Assembly: GCA_035575035.1 (NCBI GenBank)
Contig: DATLYH010000339.1
Span: forward strand, 47,570 to 111,569
Length of the DNA stretch: 64,000 nucleotides
DNA from: DATLYH01 sp035575035
GTDB lineage: Bacteria > Planctomycetota > Planctomycetia > Gemmatales > Gemmataceae
Reading direction: 5' to 3'
Under the pieces are notes generated by a model. That model made no database searches. It was not told the origin of the DNA and saw nothing but the letters and a program-made list of their open reading frames with translations. Shown in pieces: positions 24,799-32,390 of this stretch (positions within the stretch are counted from its first letter, which is position 1; each line of letters begins with the position of its first letter). The position numbers were made by a program, and so were the translations under genes.

Positions 24799-25662
24799 TC
24801 AAGCGAGTTGCTCCCCTTCCCGGTTCAACCGCAGCCGGCCCACCTGCACCCGGTTCACTGCCGCCGCGTCGCGCCACGCAGTGTAGACCGCCAGCCGGTC
24901 CGCCTTCGTCTCCTCCACAATGCCCAGCGACAGGCAGAAGCCGGCCCGGTCGATCAGGCCCACCACGGTGCCCGCCCTCGGCCCCTGCGAAGGAGTCAGC
25001 GGCGCCCAGTCGAGACCGATCGTCTGGCTGAGCGGGAATTCCTGAATGGCGCCGTTCTGGAAGTGGTCCCGGAAGCGGGCCCGGCGGTAAAGCGCGCGGT
25101 CGGCCGGGGTGCGGTTGTAGGCCGCGGCCACCGGCGCCAGGCGGTGGATAGCCGGACACACCCCGGCCAGCAGGGTCAGGAGCGGCTCCAGTTCGGCCTC
25201 GCGCTGGAGCGCGACGACATGGTCAGCGCCGACCGCCACGGCCTTGTGATATTTCAGGACGCGGGCCAGCGGCCCCTCGGCCAGGCCGGTGGTGTCGATC
25301 AGCAGCACCTCGGCCCCTTGCTGCCGGGCCCGCTGCGCCAGCTGAGCCGCCCCCACCACCGCGGGGAGCAGATGACCCACGGGGGTAGTGTCGCCGATGA
25401 ACCAGAGAGCGGCCGGTTCCCGCCACGGCGGCGTCAGGGCCAGACCCAGGCACGCGGGCGGCCCGACCACGGCCTGTCCCATGTCGGCGGAGAGCAGGGC
25501 CACCCGCCGTCCCCGGGCGGTCAGCTCCCCGGCCAGGTAGCGCACCAGATGACTCTTTCCCAGACCGGGATTGCCGATCACCAGGACAGTGCCCGCATCC
25601 AGCCGCTTGCTCAGCGCCTCCCAGCCCGGCCCGAGGGTCAGTGAGGGAGCTGCACGGTCCAC
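24799..25662 (-). CDS. Clp1/Nol9-like P-loop polynucleotide kinase
   Basis: 287 aa from GTG 25662, which has GCGGAGGCGG upstream and starts 13 bp after the preceding gene. Walker A is GNPGLGKSHLVRYLAGEL, then RVALLSADMGQAVVGPPACL, matching the DxGQ..xGPP pattern of Clp1_P (PF16575) kinases. WFIGDTTPVGHLLP and VLLIDTTGLAEGPLARVLK follow. Archaeal and eukaryotic relatives phosphorylate RNA or DNA 5'-OH ends during tRNA splicing and rRNA processing. Activity here is inferred from motifs. The C-terminal region (GTVVGLIDRAGFCLSLGIVE) resembles the relatives' small beta domain. An archease gene is 7 kb away. Confidence 0.8.
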   Translation of the reverse strand: MDRAAPSLTLGPGWEALSKRLDAGTVLVIGNPGLGKSHLVRYLAGELTARGRRVALLSADMGQAVVGPPACLGLALTPPWREPAALWFIGDTTPVGHLLPAVVGAAQLAQRARQQGAEVLLIDTTGLAEGPLARVLKYHKAVAVGADHVVALQREAELEPLLTLLAGVCPAIHRLAPVAAAYNRTPADRALYRRARFRDHFQNGAIQEFPLSQTIGLDWAPLTPSQGPRAGTVVGLIDRAGFCLSLGIVEETKADRLAVYTAWRDAAAVNRVQVGRLRLNREGEQLA

Positions 25663-25675
25663 GTCCGCCTCCGCA

Positions 25676-27172
25676 TTAGAGGCCAGTAATCTCCAGTGTC
25701 CGCACTTCACCGCTCGCCAGGTCACAGACGCGCACGGCGTGGTTGTTCGTGTCGGCGACGTAGAGCCGGCCGGCCGCGGCCCACAGACCGCCCGGTTCAG
25801 AGAATTCAGCCTCTGGGCCCCGGCCGTCGCGGAAGCCCGGGCGGCCGCTACCGAGGAAGCGCGCTACCGCCGCGGTTCGCGGATCGAGCCGCTTGATCTT
25901 GTGGTTATACGAGTCGGCCACATAGAGCAGGCCGTCTGCCAGCGTCACACCGAGCGGGTGCTGCAAGCAAACGTCCGCGCCGACGCCGTCCTGATCACCG
26001 AAATCGAACAGGCCCCGGCCGACCAGTGTCCGCACCTTGCCGTTCGGGCCGAGATCGATGGCTCGGATGCCGCTGACTTCGCTGTCGGCCACGTAGAGCA
26101 CCCCGGCTGCCGGGTCCAGGGCCAGGCCACTGGGCTGGGCAAACTGTGCGGCGCGCCGCGACCCATCGACGATGTTCTCTCGGCCGCTGCCGGCCCAGGG
26201 GGCGATCGTGCCGCCTTCCAGGTCCATCTCCCAGATCTGGTGGCAGCCGGCCATCGCCACGTAAAGACGGCAGCCGTGAATCGCCAGATCCCAGGGTGAA
26301 TTGAGCAGGACCCCCCGGGCCGGGCCGCCGCTAGTGATGCCGTACCCCTGCTCACCGGTCCCGGCCAGCGTCTCGACCCGCCCACTGCCCAGGTCGATCC
26401 GCCGGATGGCATGGTTCTCCGTATCAGCGACAAAGAGGGTGTTGTCGGCCAACGCCAGCCCCTGCGGCCCGTTGAAGCGGGCTGCTGCCGCGTCGCCGTC
26501 TGCCAATCCTGGCTCGCTGCTGCCGAAGACACGCCGCAGTTGGCCTTCCAGGGACAACTCGACGACCCGGTGGTGGCCGGAGTCGGCCACGAAGAGGCGG
26601 CCGCCGGCCGCATCGGCCAGCACCTTGCCAGGGAAGAAAAGCGGTCGGTCCGGCTCCCGCTCCTGGTGGGTGGTGAATGACAGCGGCCGCCGGTCAAGGC
26701 TGCCGTCGCGCTCGAACGCCGTCAGCAGCGTGGCAATGGCTCGGTCCATCTGGTCAGGGTCAAACTCTCCTTCGTGGCGGGCGATGACCTTGCCGCGCGG
26801 GTCGATGAACATGAGCGTCGGCCAGGCACGCACGGCGTAGGCCTGCCAGACATGGAAATCTCGGTCGTTGACGACGGGGTGACCGACCGCCAGGCGCGCG
26901 ACGGCATGCCGCACCATCTCGGTGGCCCGCTCGTTGGGGAACTTGGCCGAGTGGACGCCGATGACCACCAACTCCTGAGCGTACTTCCGCTCCAGCCGCC
27001 GCAACTGCGGCAGGACATGCAGGCAGTTGATTCAACAGAAGGTCCAGAAGTCGAGGATGACCAGCTTGCCGCGCAGGTCCTTCAGGCTCAGCGGTCGGTC
27101 GGTGTTCAACCAATCGAGGTCCGGTGGGAAGTCCGGGGCGTTGACGGTGCCAGCGAAATGTTGCAGAGACAT
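25676..27172 (-). CDS. Thioredoxin-like/NHL-repeat protein (NHLRC2-type), probable selenoprotein with UGA-encoded Sec47
   Basis: 498 aa if the TGA at 27032-27034 is read as selenocysteine. The ATG at 27172 follows a perfect AAGGAGGAG. The N-terminal thioredoxin-like domain contains LVILDFWTFC-U-INCLHVLP, where relatives have C-C-I-N-C, so the TGA replaces the first Cys of the CxxC redox motif. Reading continues in frame through RRLERKYAQELVVIGVHS and AWPTLMFIDPRG. From about residue 170, NHL repeats (LFVADSGHHRVVELSLEG, LFVADTENHAIRRIDLGS, LYVADSYNHKIKRLDP) form a beta-propeller. A SECIS-like hairpin lies at 26996-27013. The alternative is a nonsense mutant; intact downstream code argues against it. 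It heads a cluster with the Clp1-like kinase. Confidence 0.85.
26996..27013 (-). promoter_or_regulatory. Candidate bacterial SECIS element
   Basis: Beginning 18 nt after the in-frame TGA, CTGCCGC and GCGGCGG form a 7-bp stem (one G-U pair) closing the 4-nt loop AGUU. The loop G is 27 nt from the UGA. Bacterial SECIS elements require a short stem-loop with a G in the apical loop about 16-37 nt downstream of UGA, so spacing, stem and loop all fit. Confidence 0.75.
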
Positions 27173-27379
27173 GACTCCTCCTTGCTCAGGGACTGCTGGG
27201 AGACGAGCCGTATTCCATCATCATAATGATCGCGAAGGGGAAGCGGCGCTTCCCGCGCACCAATGGAACGGTACTGGGGCGAGATCAAGGCTGGCGAAGC
27301 CCGTATGATGAACAGGGGCGGGGACAAGCCCGGCAGTCCGCCTGGATCATCGTCCCCGCGCCGCAGGAGAAGTCCAACG

Positions 27380-28009
27380 ATGTCGCTTTCCAAGGCCCCT
27401 GTCCCCCGCAGCCTGCACGAGGCGGATATGGACCCCGACCCGCTGCGGCATTTTCGCGTCTGGCTTGACCAGGCCCGGGCCTTCGGTCTGCCGCAGCCGG
27501 ACGCCATGACCCTGGCCACCGCCACGCCCGACGGCCGGCCGGCCGCCCGTGTGGTGCTGCTGCGCGGCTTCGACGAGAGAGGGTTTGTCTTCTTCACCAA
27601 CTACGAGAGCCGGAAGGGGCAGGAGCTGGCGGCCAATCCCCGGGCCTGCCTGGTGTTCTACTGGGCCGAACTGGAGCGGCAGGTCCGCATCGAAGGGCAT
27701 GTGGAGCGGGTGACGCCCCGGGAGTCGGACGAGTACTTCGCCACCCGACCGCGCGATAGCCGGCTGAGCGCCTGGGCCTCGCCGCAGAGCCAGGTGATTC
27801 CGAGCCGGGAGGTGCTGGAGCGGCGCATGGCAGAACTCCAGGCCGCCTACGAGGGGAGCGACGTGCCGCGGCCACCGCACTGGGGCGGCTACCGCGTGGT
27901 GCCCACGTCGATCGAATTCTGGCAGGGCCGGGCCAGCCGGCTGCACGACCGCCTGCGCTATGTCCGGCTCGACGCCGGCGGCTGGCTGCTCCAGCGTCTG
28001 GCGCCGTAA
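27380..28009 (+). CDS. pdxH: Pyridoxamine/pyridoxine 5'-phosphate oxidase
   Basis: 209 aa from ATG 27380 with CAGGAGAAG upstream. FMN-dependent oxidase that forms pyridoxal 5'-phosphate. It shows MTLATATPDGRPAARVVLLRG, FVFFTNYESRKGQELAANP, SRLSAWASPQSQVI and the C-terminal WGGYRVVPTSIEFWQGRASR plus LHDRLRYVR, matching the PdxH signature including substrate-binding Arg residues. Length is normal. The neighbouring cysteine desulfurase uses PLP; the two genes converge with stops one base apart, so this is proximity, not an operon. Confidence 0.96.
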   Translation: MSLSKAPVPRSLHEADMDPDPLRHFRVWLDQARAFGLPQPDAMTLATATPDGRPAARVVLLRGFDERGFVFFTNYESRKGQELAANPRACLVFYWAELERQVRIEGHVERVTPRESDEYFATRPRDSRLSAWASPQSQVIPSREVLERRMAELQAAYEGSDVPRPPHWGGYRVVPTSIEFWQGRASRLHDRLRYVRLDAGGWLLQRLAP

Positions 28010-28010
28010 C

Positions 28011-29213
28011 TCATTCCGCGTCTGTCCGCCGCAGCCGTGCGACCGCCGCCGCGATACGCCGGGCGGCCTCGTCGATCTCGGCCTCGGTCAGCAGATGGCT
28101 CAGGCTAAAGCGCATCGCCGAGCGCAGCACTTCGTCCGGCACACCCATCGCCTGAAGCACCGGCGACGGCAGCAATGAGCCGCTTGAACAGGCCGAGCCG
28201 GTCGAGCAGCAGACGCCGGCCAGATCCAGGGCCATGAGAAGGGACTCGGCCCGGCAGCCGGGGAATGACAGGTTCAATGTGTGCGGTACGCCGCCGGTTT
28301 CCGGGCCATTGAGCACCACCGGGGCGGCCGTGGCGCGCAGCCGTTCGAGGAAGCGCCGCCGCAGTCGCTGCACGTGTTCCAACCGAGCTTCCCTCTCGCG
28401 CTCCGCCAATTCCAGGGCTGCCGCCAGGCCGACCGCCAGGGCCACCGGCTCAGTCCCCGGCCGTCGGCCGCGCTGTTGATGGCCACCCCACAACTGCGGT
28501 TCTAGCCGGGCACCGCGGCGCAGCAGCAGCGCCCCGACCCCCGGCGGCCCGTGGAACTTGTGGGCGCTCAGCGTCAGCGCCGTCACATCCAGCTCATGGA
28601 AGCGCACCGGCAGCCGGCCAACGGCCTGTGCCGCATCACAGTGGAAAGCAGGGGTCAGGGGACAGGGGGCAGGGGCCGGGGAAGAAGCGTTCCGGTCTTC
28701 CCTGCTCTCACTTCCCTGGCCCTTGACCCTTCTGATCAACTCCCGGATCGGTTGCAGGGCCCCGGTTTCGTTGTTGGCCAGCATCACGCTAACCAGGCGT
28801 GTCTCGGGGCGGAGCAATCGCGGCAGGACGTCGGCTTGCACAACTCCGGCGGTATCCACCGGCAGCAGGTCGAGGGCGAAGCCCCGTTCCGTCAGCCGGC
28901 GCAACGGTTCGGCGACGGAGGGATGTTCGATCGGGCTGGAAATCAAATGGCCGGGCGGCGGGCCGGCAAGGCCGAAGAGGGCAAGGTTGTTCGCCTCGGT
29001 GGCACCGCTGGTAAAGATAACCTCGTCAGGGTGGGCGTCGAGCAGCGCAGCGGTCTTCTCACGGGCGTCCTCCAGGGCCTGGCGGGCGCGGCGGCCGGCA
29101 TGGTGGGCGCTGGCAGGATTGCCGAGGCTGCCCGTCAGAAGCGGCCGCATCGCTTCCCATACAGGTGGCAGCAGGGAGGTGGTAGCGTTGTTGTCGAGAT
29201 AGATGGAGTCCAT
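28011..29213 (-). CDS. Cysteine desulfurase, NifS/IscS family
   Basis: 400 aa from ATG 29213 (MDSIYLDNNATT). It is PLP-dependent and removes sulfur from Cys for Fe-S clusters and thiolation. Visible are FTSGATEANNLALFG, the FHCDAAQAVGRLPV region with the PLP-interacting Asp, the Lys Schiff-base motif LSAHKFHGPPGVGALLL, RRPGTEPVALAVG, and the active-site Cys loop CCSTGSACSSGSLLPS. About 26 residues (KGQGSESREDRNASSP onward) between LIRRV and FHCDAAQ are absent from normal enzymes and derive from heptamer repeats at 28648-28730. Since PLP and catalytic residues are intact, the enzyme is probably active. Confidence 0.93.
   Translation of the reverse strand: MDSIYLDNNATTSLLPPVWEAMRPLLTGSLGNPASAHHAGRRARQALEDAREKTAALLDAHPDEVIFTSGATEANNLALFGLAGPPPGHLISSPIEHPSVAEPLRRLTERGFALDLLPVDTAGVVQADVLPRLLRPETRLVSVMLANNETGALQPIRELIRRVKGQGSESREDRNASSPAPAPCPLTPAFHCDAAQAVGRLPVRFHELDVTALTLSAHKFHGPPGVGALLLRRGARLEPQLWGGHQQRGRRPGTEPVALAVGLAAALELAEREREARLEHVQRLRRRFLERLRATAAPVVLNGPETGGVPHTLNLSFPGCRAESLLMALDLAGVCCSTGSACSSGSLLPSPVLQAMGVPDEVLRSAMRFSLSHLLTEAEIDEAARRIAAAVARLRRTDAE
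28648..28730. repeat. Heptamer repeats inserted in frame in the cysteine desulfurase gene
   Basis: GCAGGGG, TCAGGGG, ACAGGGG, GCAGGGG and CCGGGGA run head to tail from 28648 to 28682. Related pyrimidine-rich heptamers (TTCCCTG, GCCCTTG) lie at 28712-28725. They code for the extra 26 residues in this enzyme. The same CTGACCC-type heptamer occurs at 57966-58030. Confidence 0.8.
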
Positions 29214-29334
29214 CGCGGCACGAGCGCTCGGTCCGGCAGGCGTCCGGCCCGGCCGGCGGAGGGCCAACGGCAGGTGACGGGCGGCAGCCGCAAGCGAGCA
29301 GCTGCCCCCTGCCGTCCGTATACCCTCATTGTAG

Positions 29335-29421
29335 CTACTTGCTCGGCTTGCGGACCCAGAAGAAATAGAGGGCTACAATCGCCAACACGAGCATCAGCGA
29401 CAGCGTGGGGACAGCTAACAT
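29335..29421 (-). CDS. Small single-pass membrane peptide (28 aa)
   Basis: ATG at 29421 follows GAGGAGGT at a good distance. The 28-residue product starts MLAVPTLSLMLVLAIVALYF and ends in WVRKPSK, giving one transmembrane helix with a basic cytoplasmic tail. The clean ribosome-binding site and the ideal helix make it more credible than a chance frame. It sits alone upstream of the cysteine desulfurase. The function is unknown; small peptides of this shape often bind larger membrane complexes. Confidence 0.55.
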   Translation of the reverse strand: MLAVPTLSLMLVLAIVALYFFWVRKPSK

Positions 29422-29777
29422 CGTCTGAACCTCCTCACAGGTGCCGGGGAGAGATGGGAAAATACATCATCCAAGCCTAGGTCATAAATCGGGGCGAGGA
29501 GGTGACTGTGGGTAGAATCTCGGCGCATGCCGCTGTCGCAATTGGTGCCGGCGGGCGAAATGCCAAGCAAAGCCCGCAACATCAAGCGCAGATTACGTCT
29601 GGCCCGCGCGGGCGTTCCTGGCCCTGGCTAGCGGCCCAACCGTCGCCGCCCAGCCGGGAAATGTCTTCGCCTCAGACGGTGAAAGAATTCTTCGCCGGCA
29701 TCAAAAGCGTAGGCGCGTCCCCGATGACTTGTCGCCGATGGTTGACGCTGCCCATCCTGGATGGTTGAATAGCAGTC
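29422..29777. other. Intergenic region without a convincing gene
   Basis: 356 bp between the small membrane peptide and the anti-sigma-like gene. TAGAAT at 29512-29517 could be a -10 element for rightward transcription, but no -35 was recognised. Short frames present here have no recognisable features. Confidence 0.3.
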
Positions 29778-30194
29778 ATGGCGAACATCACACGCGAAAT
29801 GCTGAATGCCTACCTAGATGACGCCCTCAACGACCGGGAGACGGCCCAGGTCGAGCAGGCCTTGCGCGAGTCGGAGGCGCTGCGGCGACAGCTTCGTGCC
29901 CTGATCCAGGAGCGCGACCGCGGCGAACACTCCATCGGCGTCATCTGGCGGCGCGAGCGCCTCAGCTGTCCGTCCCGCGAGCAGCTCGGCACCTACCTGC
30001 TCCAAGTACTCGACGAGGCGCAGCAGGACTACATCGAATTCCACCTGCGCACGATCGGCTGCCCGTACTGCCTGGCCAACCTGGCCGACTTGCAAGCCCG
30101 TCAGAAGGAACCCGCCCCCAAGGCGCAACAGCGCCGCCGCCGGTACTTTGAATCAAGCGCCGGTTACCTGAACATCTGCAAGCCCAAGCCTTGA
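29778..30194 (+). CDS. Anti-sigma-factor-like zinc-finger protein
   Basis: 138 aa, soluble. It begins ITREMLNAYLDDALNDRETA, then QVEQALRESEALRRQLR, which resembles the N-terminal ZAS-like helices of planctomycete anti-sigma factors. A second block carries CPSREQLGTYLLQVLDE, then EFHLRTIGCPYCLANL, giving a Cys/His/CxxC set that could bind zinc. No transmembrane helix follows, so it is a cytoplasmic form. No sigma factor gene is adjacent, and the target is unknown. The antiporter gene starts 39 bp downstream on the same strand. Confidence 0.65.
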   Translation: MANITREMLNAYLDDALNDRETAQVEQALRESEALRRQLRALIQERDRGEHSIGVIWRRERLSCPSREQLGTYLLQVLDEAQQDYIEFHLRTIGCPYCLANLADLQARQKEPAPKAQQRRRRYFESSAGYLNICKPKP

Positions 30195-30233
30195 CCATCC
30201 CGCCCCTGCCGCCCTCGCCGAGGTTGTTTATCC

Positions 30234-31682
30234 GTGGTTCCCCCCCCGATTCTTGCGTCTTCCGAAATCCCGGCCTGGCTGGAGGCACTCCGCAAGGCCG
30301 ACGTCGAGGCTGTCCTGCTGCCGGTTCTGGTGCAGCTGATCGTCATCCTGTTGACCGCCCGGCTTTTCGCCGTGCTCTTCCGCAAGATGGGGCAGCCGGC
30401 CGTCGTCGGCGAGATTGCCGCCGGGCTGGTACTGGGGCCGTCCGTGCTCAAGGCACTGCTGCCATCGGTCTGGGAGATGATCTTCCATCCGACCATCCCG
30501 GGGTTGCCGCCGGAGGTGGCCGCGGGGTTGTCTGACCAGGTCTTCCGCTGGATCTTCACCACGCTGAGCCAGGTTGGCCTGGTGCTGCTCTTGTTTCTGG
30601 TCGGATTGGAGTTCGACTTCAGCCATCTGCGCTGGCACGGCAAGGCGGCGCTGGCGATCTCGGTCACGGGGGTCGTGCTGCCGTTCGTCCTGGGTCTCGG
30701 CCTGGCGCCGCTGCTGCTGGCTCACCCGCACTTGCACGGCGAGGGGGAGGTAGCGGCCCGGCCGCTGGGTTTTGCCCTGTTCCTGGGGACGGCCCTGTCA
30801 ATCACCGCCATCCCGATCCTGGGGCGGATGATGATGGAACTGAACATCACGCGGACCCGGCTGGGGGCGATCACCATTGCGGCGGCGGCGGTGGACGACG
30901 CGACCGGCTGGATCCTGCTGGCCGCGGTCGCCGCCATTGTGCGGGCGCAGTTCGACCCGAAGATGACGCTGCTGATGGCGGCCGAGACGGTGGCCTTCGG
31001 CGTGGCAATGGTCTTGCTCGCCAAGCCGGTGCTGCGCTGGTGGGTGCGGGGCGCCCTGCGGCGGAATGACGGCGAGATCAGCCTGAACGCCCTGGCCGTC
31101 CTGCTGGCCCTGATCATGGGTTGCGCTATCATCACTAACCTGATCGGCATCTTCGCCATCTTCGGGGCGTTCTTCCTGGGGGCAGTACTGTCGGGCGAGC
31201 ATGAGTTCCGCCAGGCGGTGAGTCGTCGGCTGCGTGACTTTGTGTCGGCGTTCTTCCTGCCGATCTTCTTCACCTACACCGGGCTGCGTACCGATATCGG
31301 CACTCTGGGCGACCCGGGGCTGTGGTTGTTGTGCGGGCTAGTGACGGTGGCGGCCGTGGTGGGCAAGTTCGTCGGCTGCGGGCTGGCGGCCTGGCTGAGC
31401 GGCTTCTCACCGCGTGAGGCCGGCTGCATCGGGGCGATGATGAACACACGGGCGCTGATGGCCCTGATCGTGATCAACCTCGGCGCTGAGCTGGGGGTGA
31501 TACCGCGCAGCGTCTTCTGCATGCTGGTGCTGATGGCCCTGATCACCACGGTGATGACGACGCCTCTCCTGCTGCGGCTGATGCGCGGCACCGAGTTGGA
31601 GCCGTACATCCTTCGTTCCGGCTTCGTCCCCGCCCCGCCTTCCCCCGATGCCGCGGAGCCGGCGCCGGCCGATCGCCAGTAA
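30234..31682 (+). CDS. CPA2-family cation:proton antiporter (Kef/NapA type)
   Basis: 482 aa from GTG 30234, with GAGG 10 bp upstream. About 12-13 transmembrane segments. Early LFRKMGQPAVVGEIAAGLVLGP matches the Na+/H+ exchanger domain start. The ion-binding region reads AAVDDATGWILLA, with the paired Asp-Asp typical of electrogenic members. There is no C-terminal TrkA-N domain, so it is a plain Na+ or K+/H+ exchanger that probably handles pH or salt balance in the cytoplasmic membrane. Gene junction repeats (31686-31855) follow. Confidence 0.93.
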   Translation: MVPPPILASSEIPAWLEALRKADVEAVLLPVLVQLIVILLTARLFAVLFRKMGQPAVVGEIAAGLVLGPSVLKALLPSVWEMIFHPTIPGLPPEVAAGLSDQVFRWIFTTLSQVGLVLLLFLVGLEFDFSHLRWHGKAALAISVTGVVLPFVLGLGLAPLLLAHPHLHGEGEVAARPLGFALFLGTALSITAIPILGRMMMELNITRTRLGAITIAAAAVDDATGWILLAAVAAIVRAQFDPKMTLLMAAETVAFGVAMVLLAKPVLRWWVRGALRRNDGEISLNALAVLLALIMGCAIITNLIGIFAIFGAFFLGAVLSGEHEFRQAVSRRLRDFVSAFFLPIFFTYTGLRTDIGTLGDPGLWLLCGLVTVAAVVGKFVGCGLAAWLSGFSPREAGCIGAMMNTRALMALIVINLGAELGVIPRSVFCMLVLMALITTVMTTPLLLRLMRGTELEPYILRSGFVPAPPSPDAAEPAPADRQ

Positions 31683-31685
31683 ACT

Positions 31686-31855
31686 TTGGGAGCCTGGAGC
31701 GTCAACTGTCAGAGCCCGGAGCGTAACTTCTTTCAGAGCCCGGAGCGTCAGCGACGGGTAGCTTCTTTCAGAGCCCGGAGCGTCAGCGACGGGTAGCACC
31801 GTGCCCCGTCGCTAACACTCCGGGCTCTGATGATCCGTCGCTGATGCTCCGGACT
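31686..31855. repeat. GCTCCGGGC-family repeats, both orientations, between convergent genes
   Basis: At least four copies of AGCCCGGAGCGTCAGCGACG, some truncated, lie at about 31686-31797 with TTCTTTC-type spacers. Two inverted copies follow (CCCGTCGCTAACACTCCGGG about 31804-31823, then CCGTCGCTGATGCTCCGGAC). The two orientations can form long stems. The block fills the gap between antiporter and DUF3467 stops. Confidence 0.85.
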
Positions 31856-31888
31856 CGCAACGCGCCGGGCGTTGACCGGACCGACCGC

Positions 31889-32263
31889 TTAGGTCGTCCG
31901 CCCGCCGCCCACCCCCGGGATGCCGCCGCGGACGCGCTTCTGCACGTCCACTTCCAGAACGCCGAAGAAGCTTTCGTGCCGCTGGACGGCAAAGGTCAGG
32001 GCGCTCAGCAGGCGCTTGGCCGTCCAGAAGTTCATCACCACACGGTGGGTCAGCTTGATCGGCTCGGTGGGGATCTGACCCATCTGCGGGTTCAGGCCGA
32101 AGTCGAGGATCAGTTCTTCGGGGGTGCCGGTGACGCGGTACCAGTTGGTGTAGGCGGAGGACATGCCGGAGGTGTCCACCTGAAACTGCACCGGCGGCGG
32201 CTGTTGCTGCTGTTGCTGGGCCTCGGCGCTCCCCGGAGTCGAGATCCTGGATTCATCACCCAT
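31889..32263 (-). CDS. DUF3467-family protein
   Basis: 124 aa. After a Gln run (QQQQQQ) and PPPVQFQVDTSGMSSAYTNW comes YRVTGTPEELILDFGLNPQ, the characteristic DUF3467 core, then IKLTHRVVMNFWTAKRLLSAL. The family is small, soluble, widespread in bacteria and of unknown function. It is a single-gene unit convergent with the antiporter gene. The Gly-rich tail (GGIPGVGGGRTT) is likely disordered. Confidence 0.85.
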   Translation of the reverse strand: MGDESRISTPGSAEAQQQQQQPPPVQFQVDTSGMSSAYTNWYRVTGTPEELILDFGLNPQMGQIPTEPIKLTHRVVMNFWTAKRLLSALTFAVQRHESFFGVLEVDVQKRVRGGIPGVGGGRTT

Positions 32264-32390
32264 CGCTGCTTCTCCTTGGTTGTTGAACGTGCCGGTTTGC
32301 TACGTGTCCAAAGGATGGCCCCGGCGGGACCAGGCGGCCCGCGTGAGGGGCTGGTTTGCGTTGAAGGGCATTGTATGGTACCGACCGGCT

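Noticed and set aside
27004..27034. Interpretation of the thioredoxin/NHL gene as starting at an internal codon near 27004
   Set aside because: That start would delete the redox motif, while the ATG at 27172 has a perfect ribosome-binding site and homologous sequence on both sides of the TGA.
29502..29768. An 88-residue plus-strand frame before the anti-sigma-like gene
   Set aside because: No ribosome-binding site, no recognisable domain and composition typical of spacer DNA.
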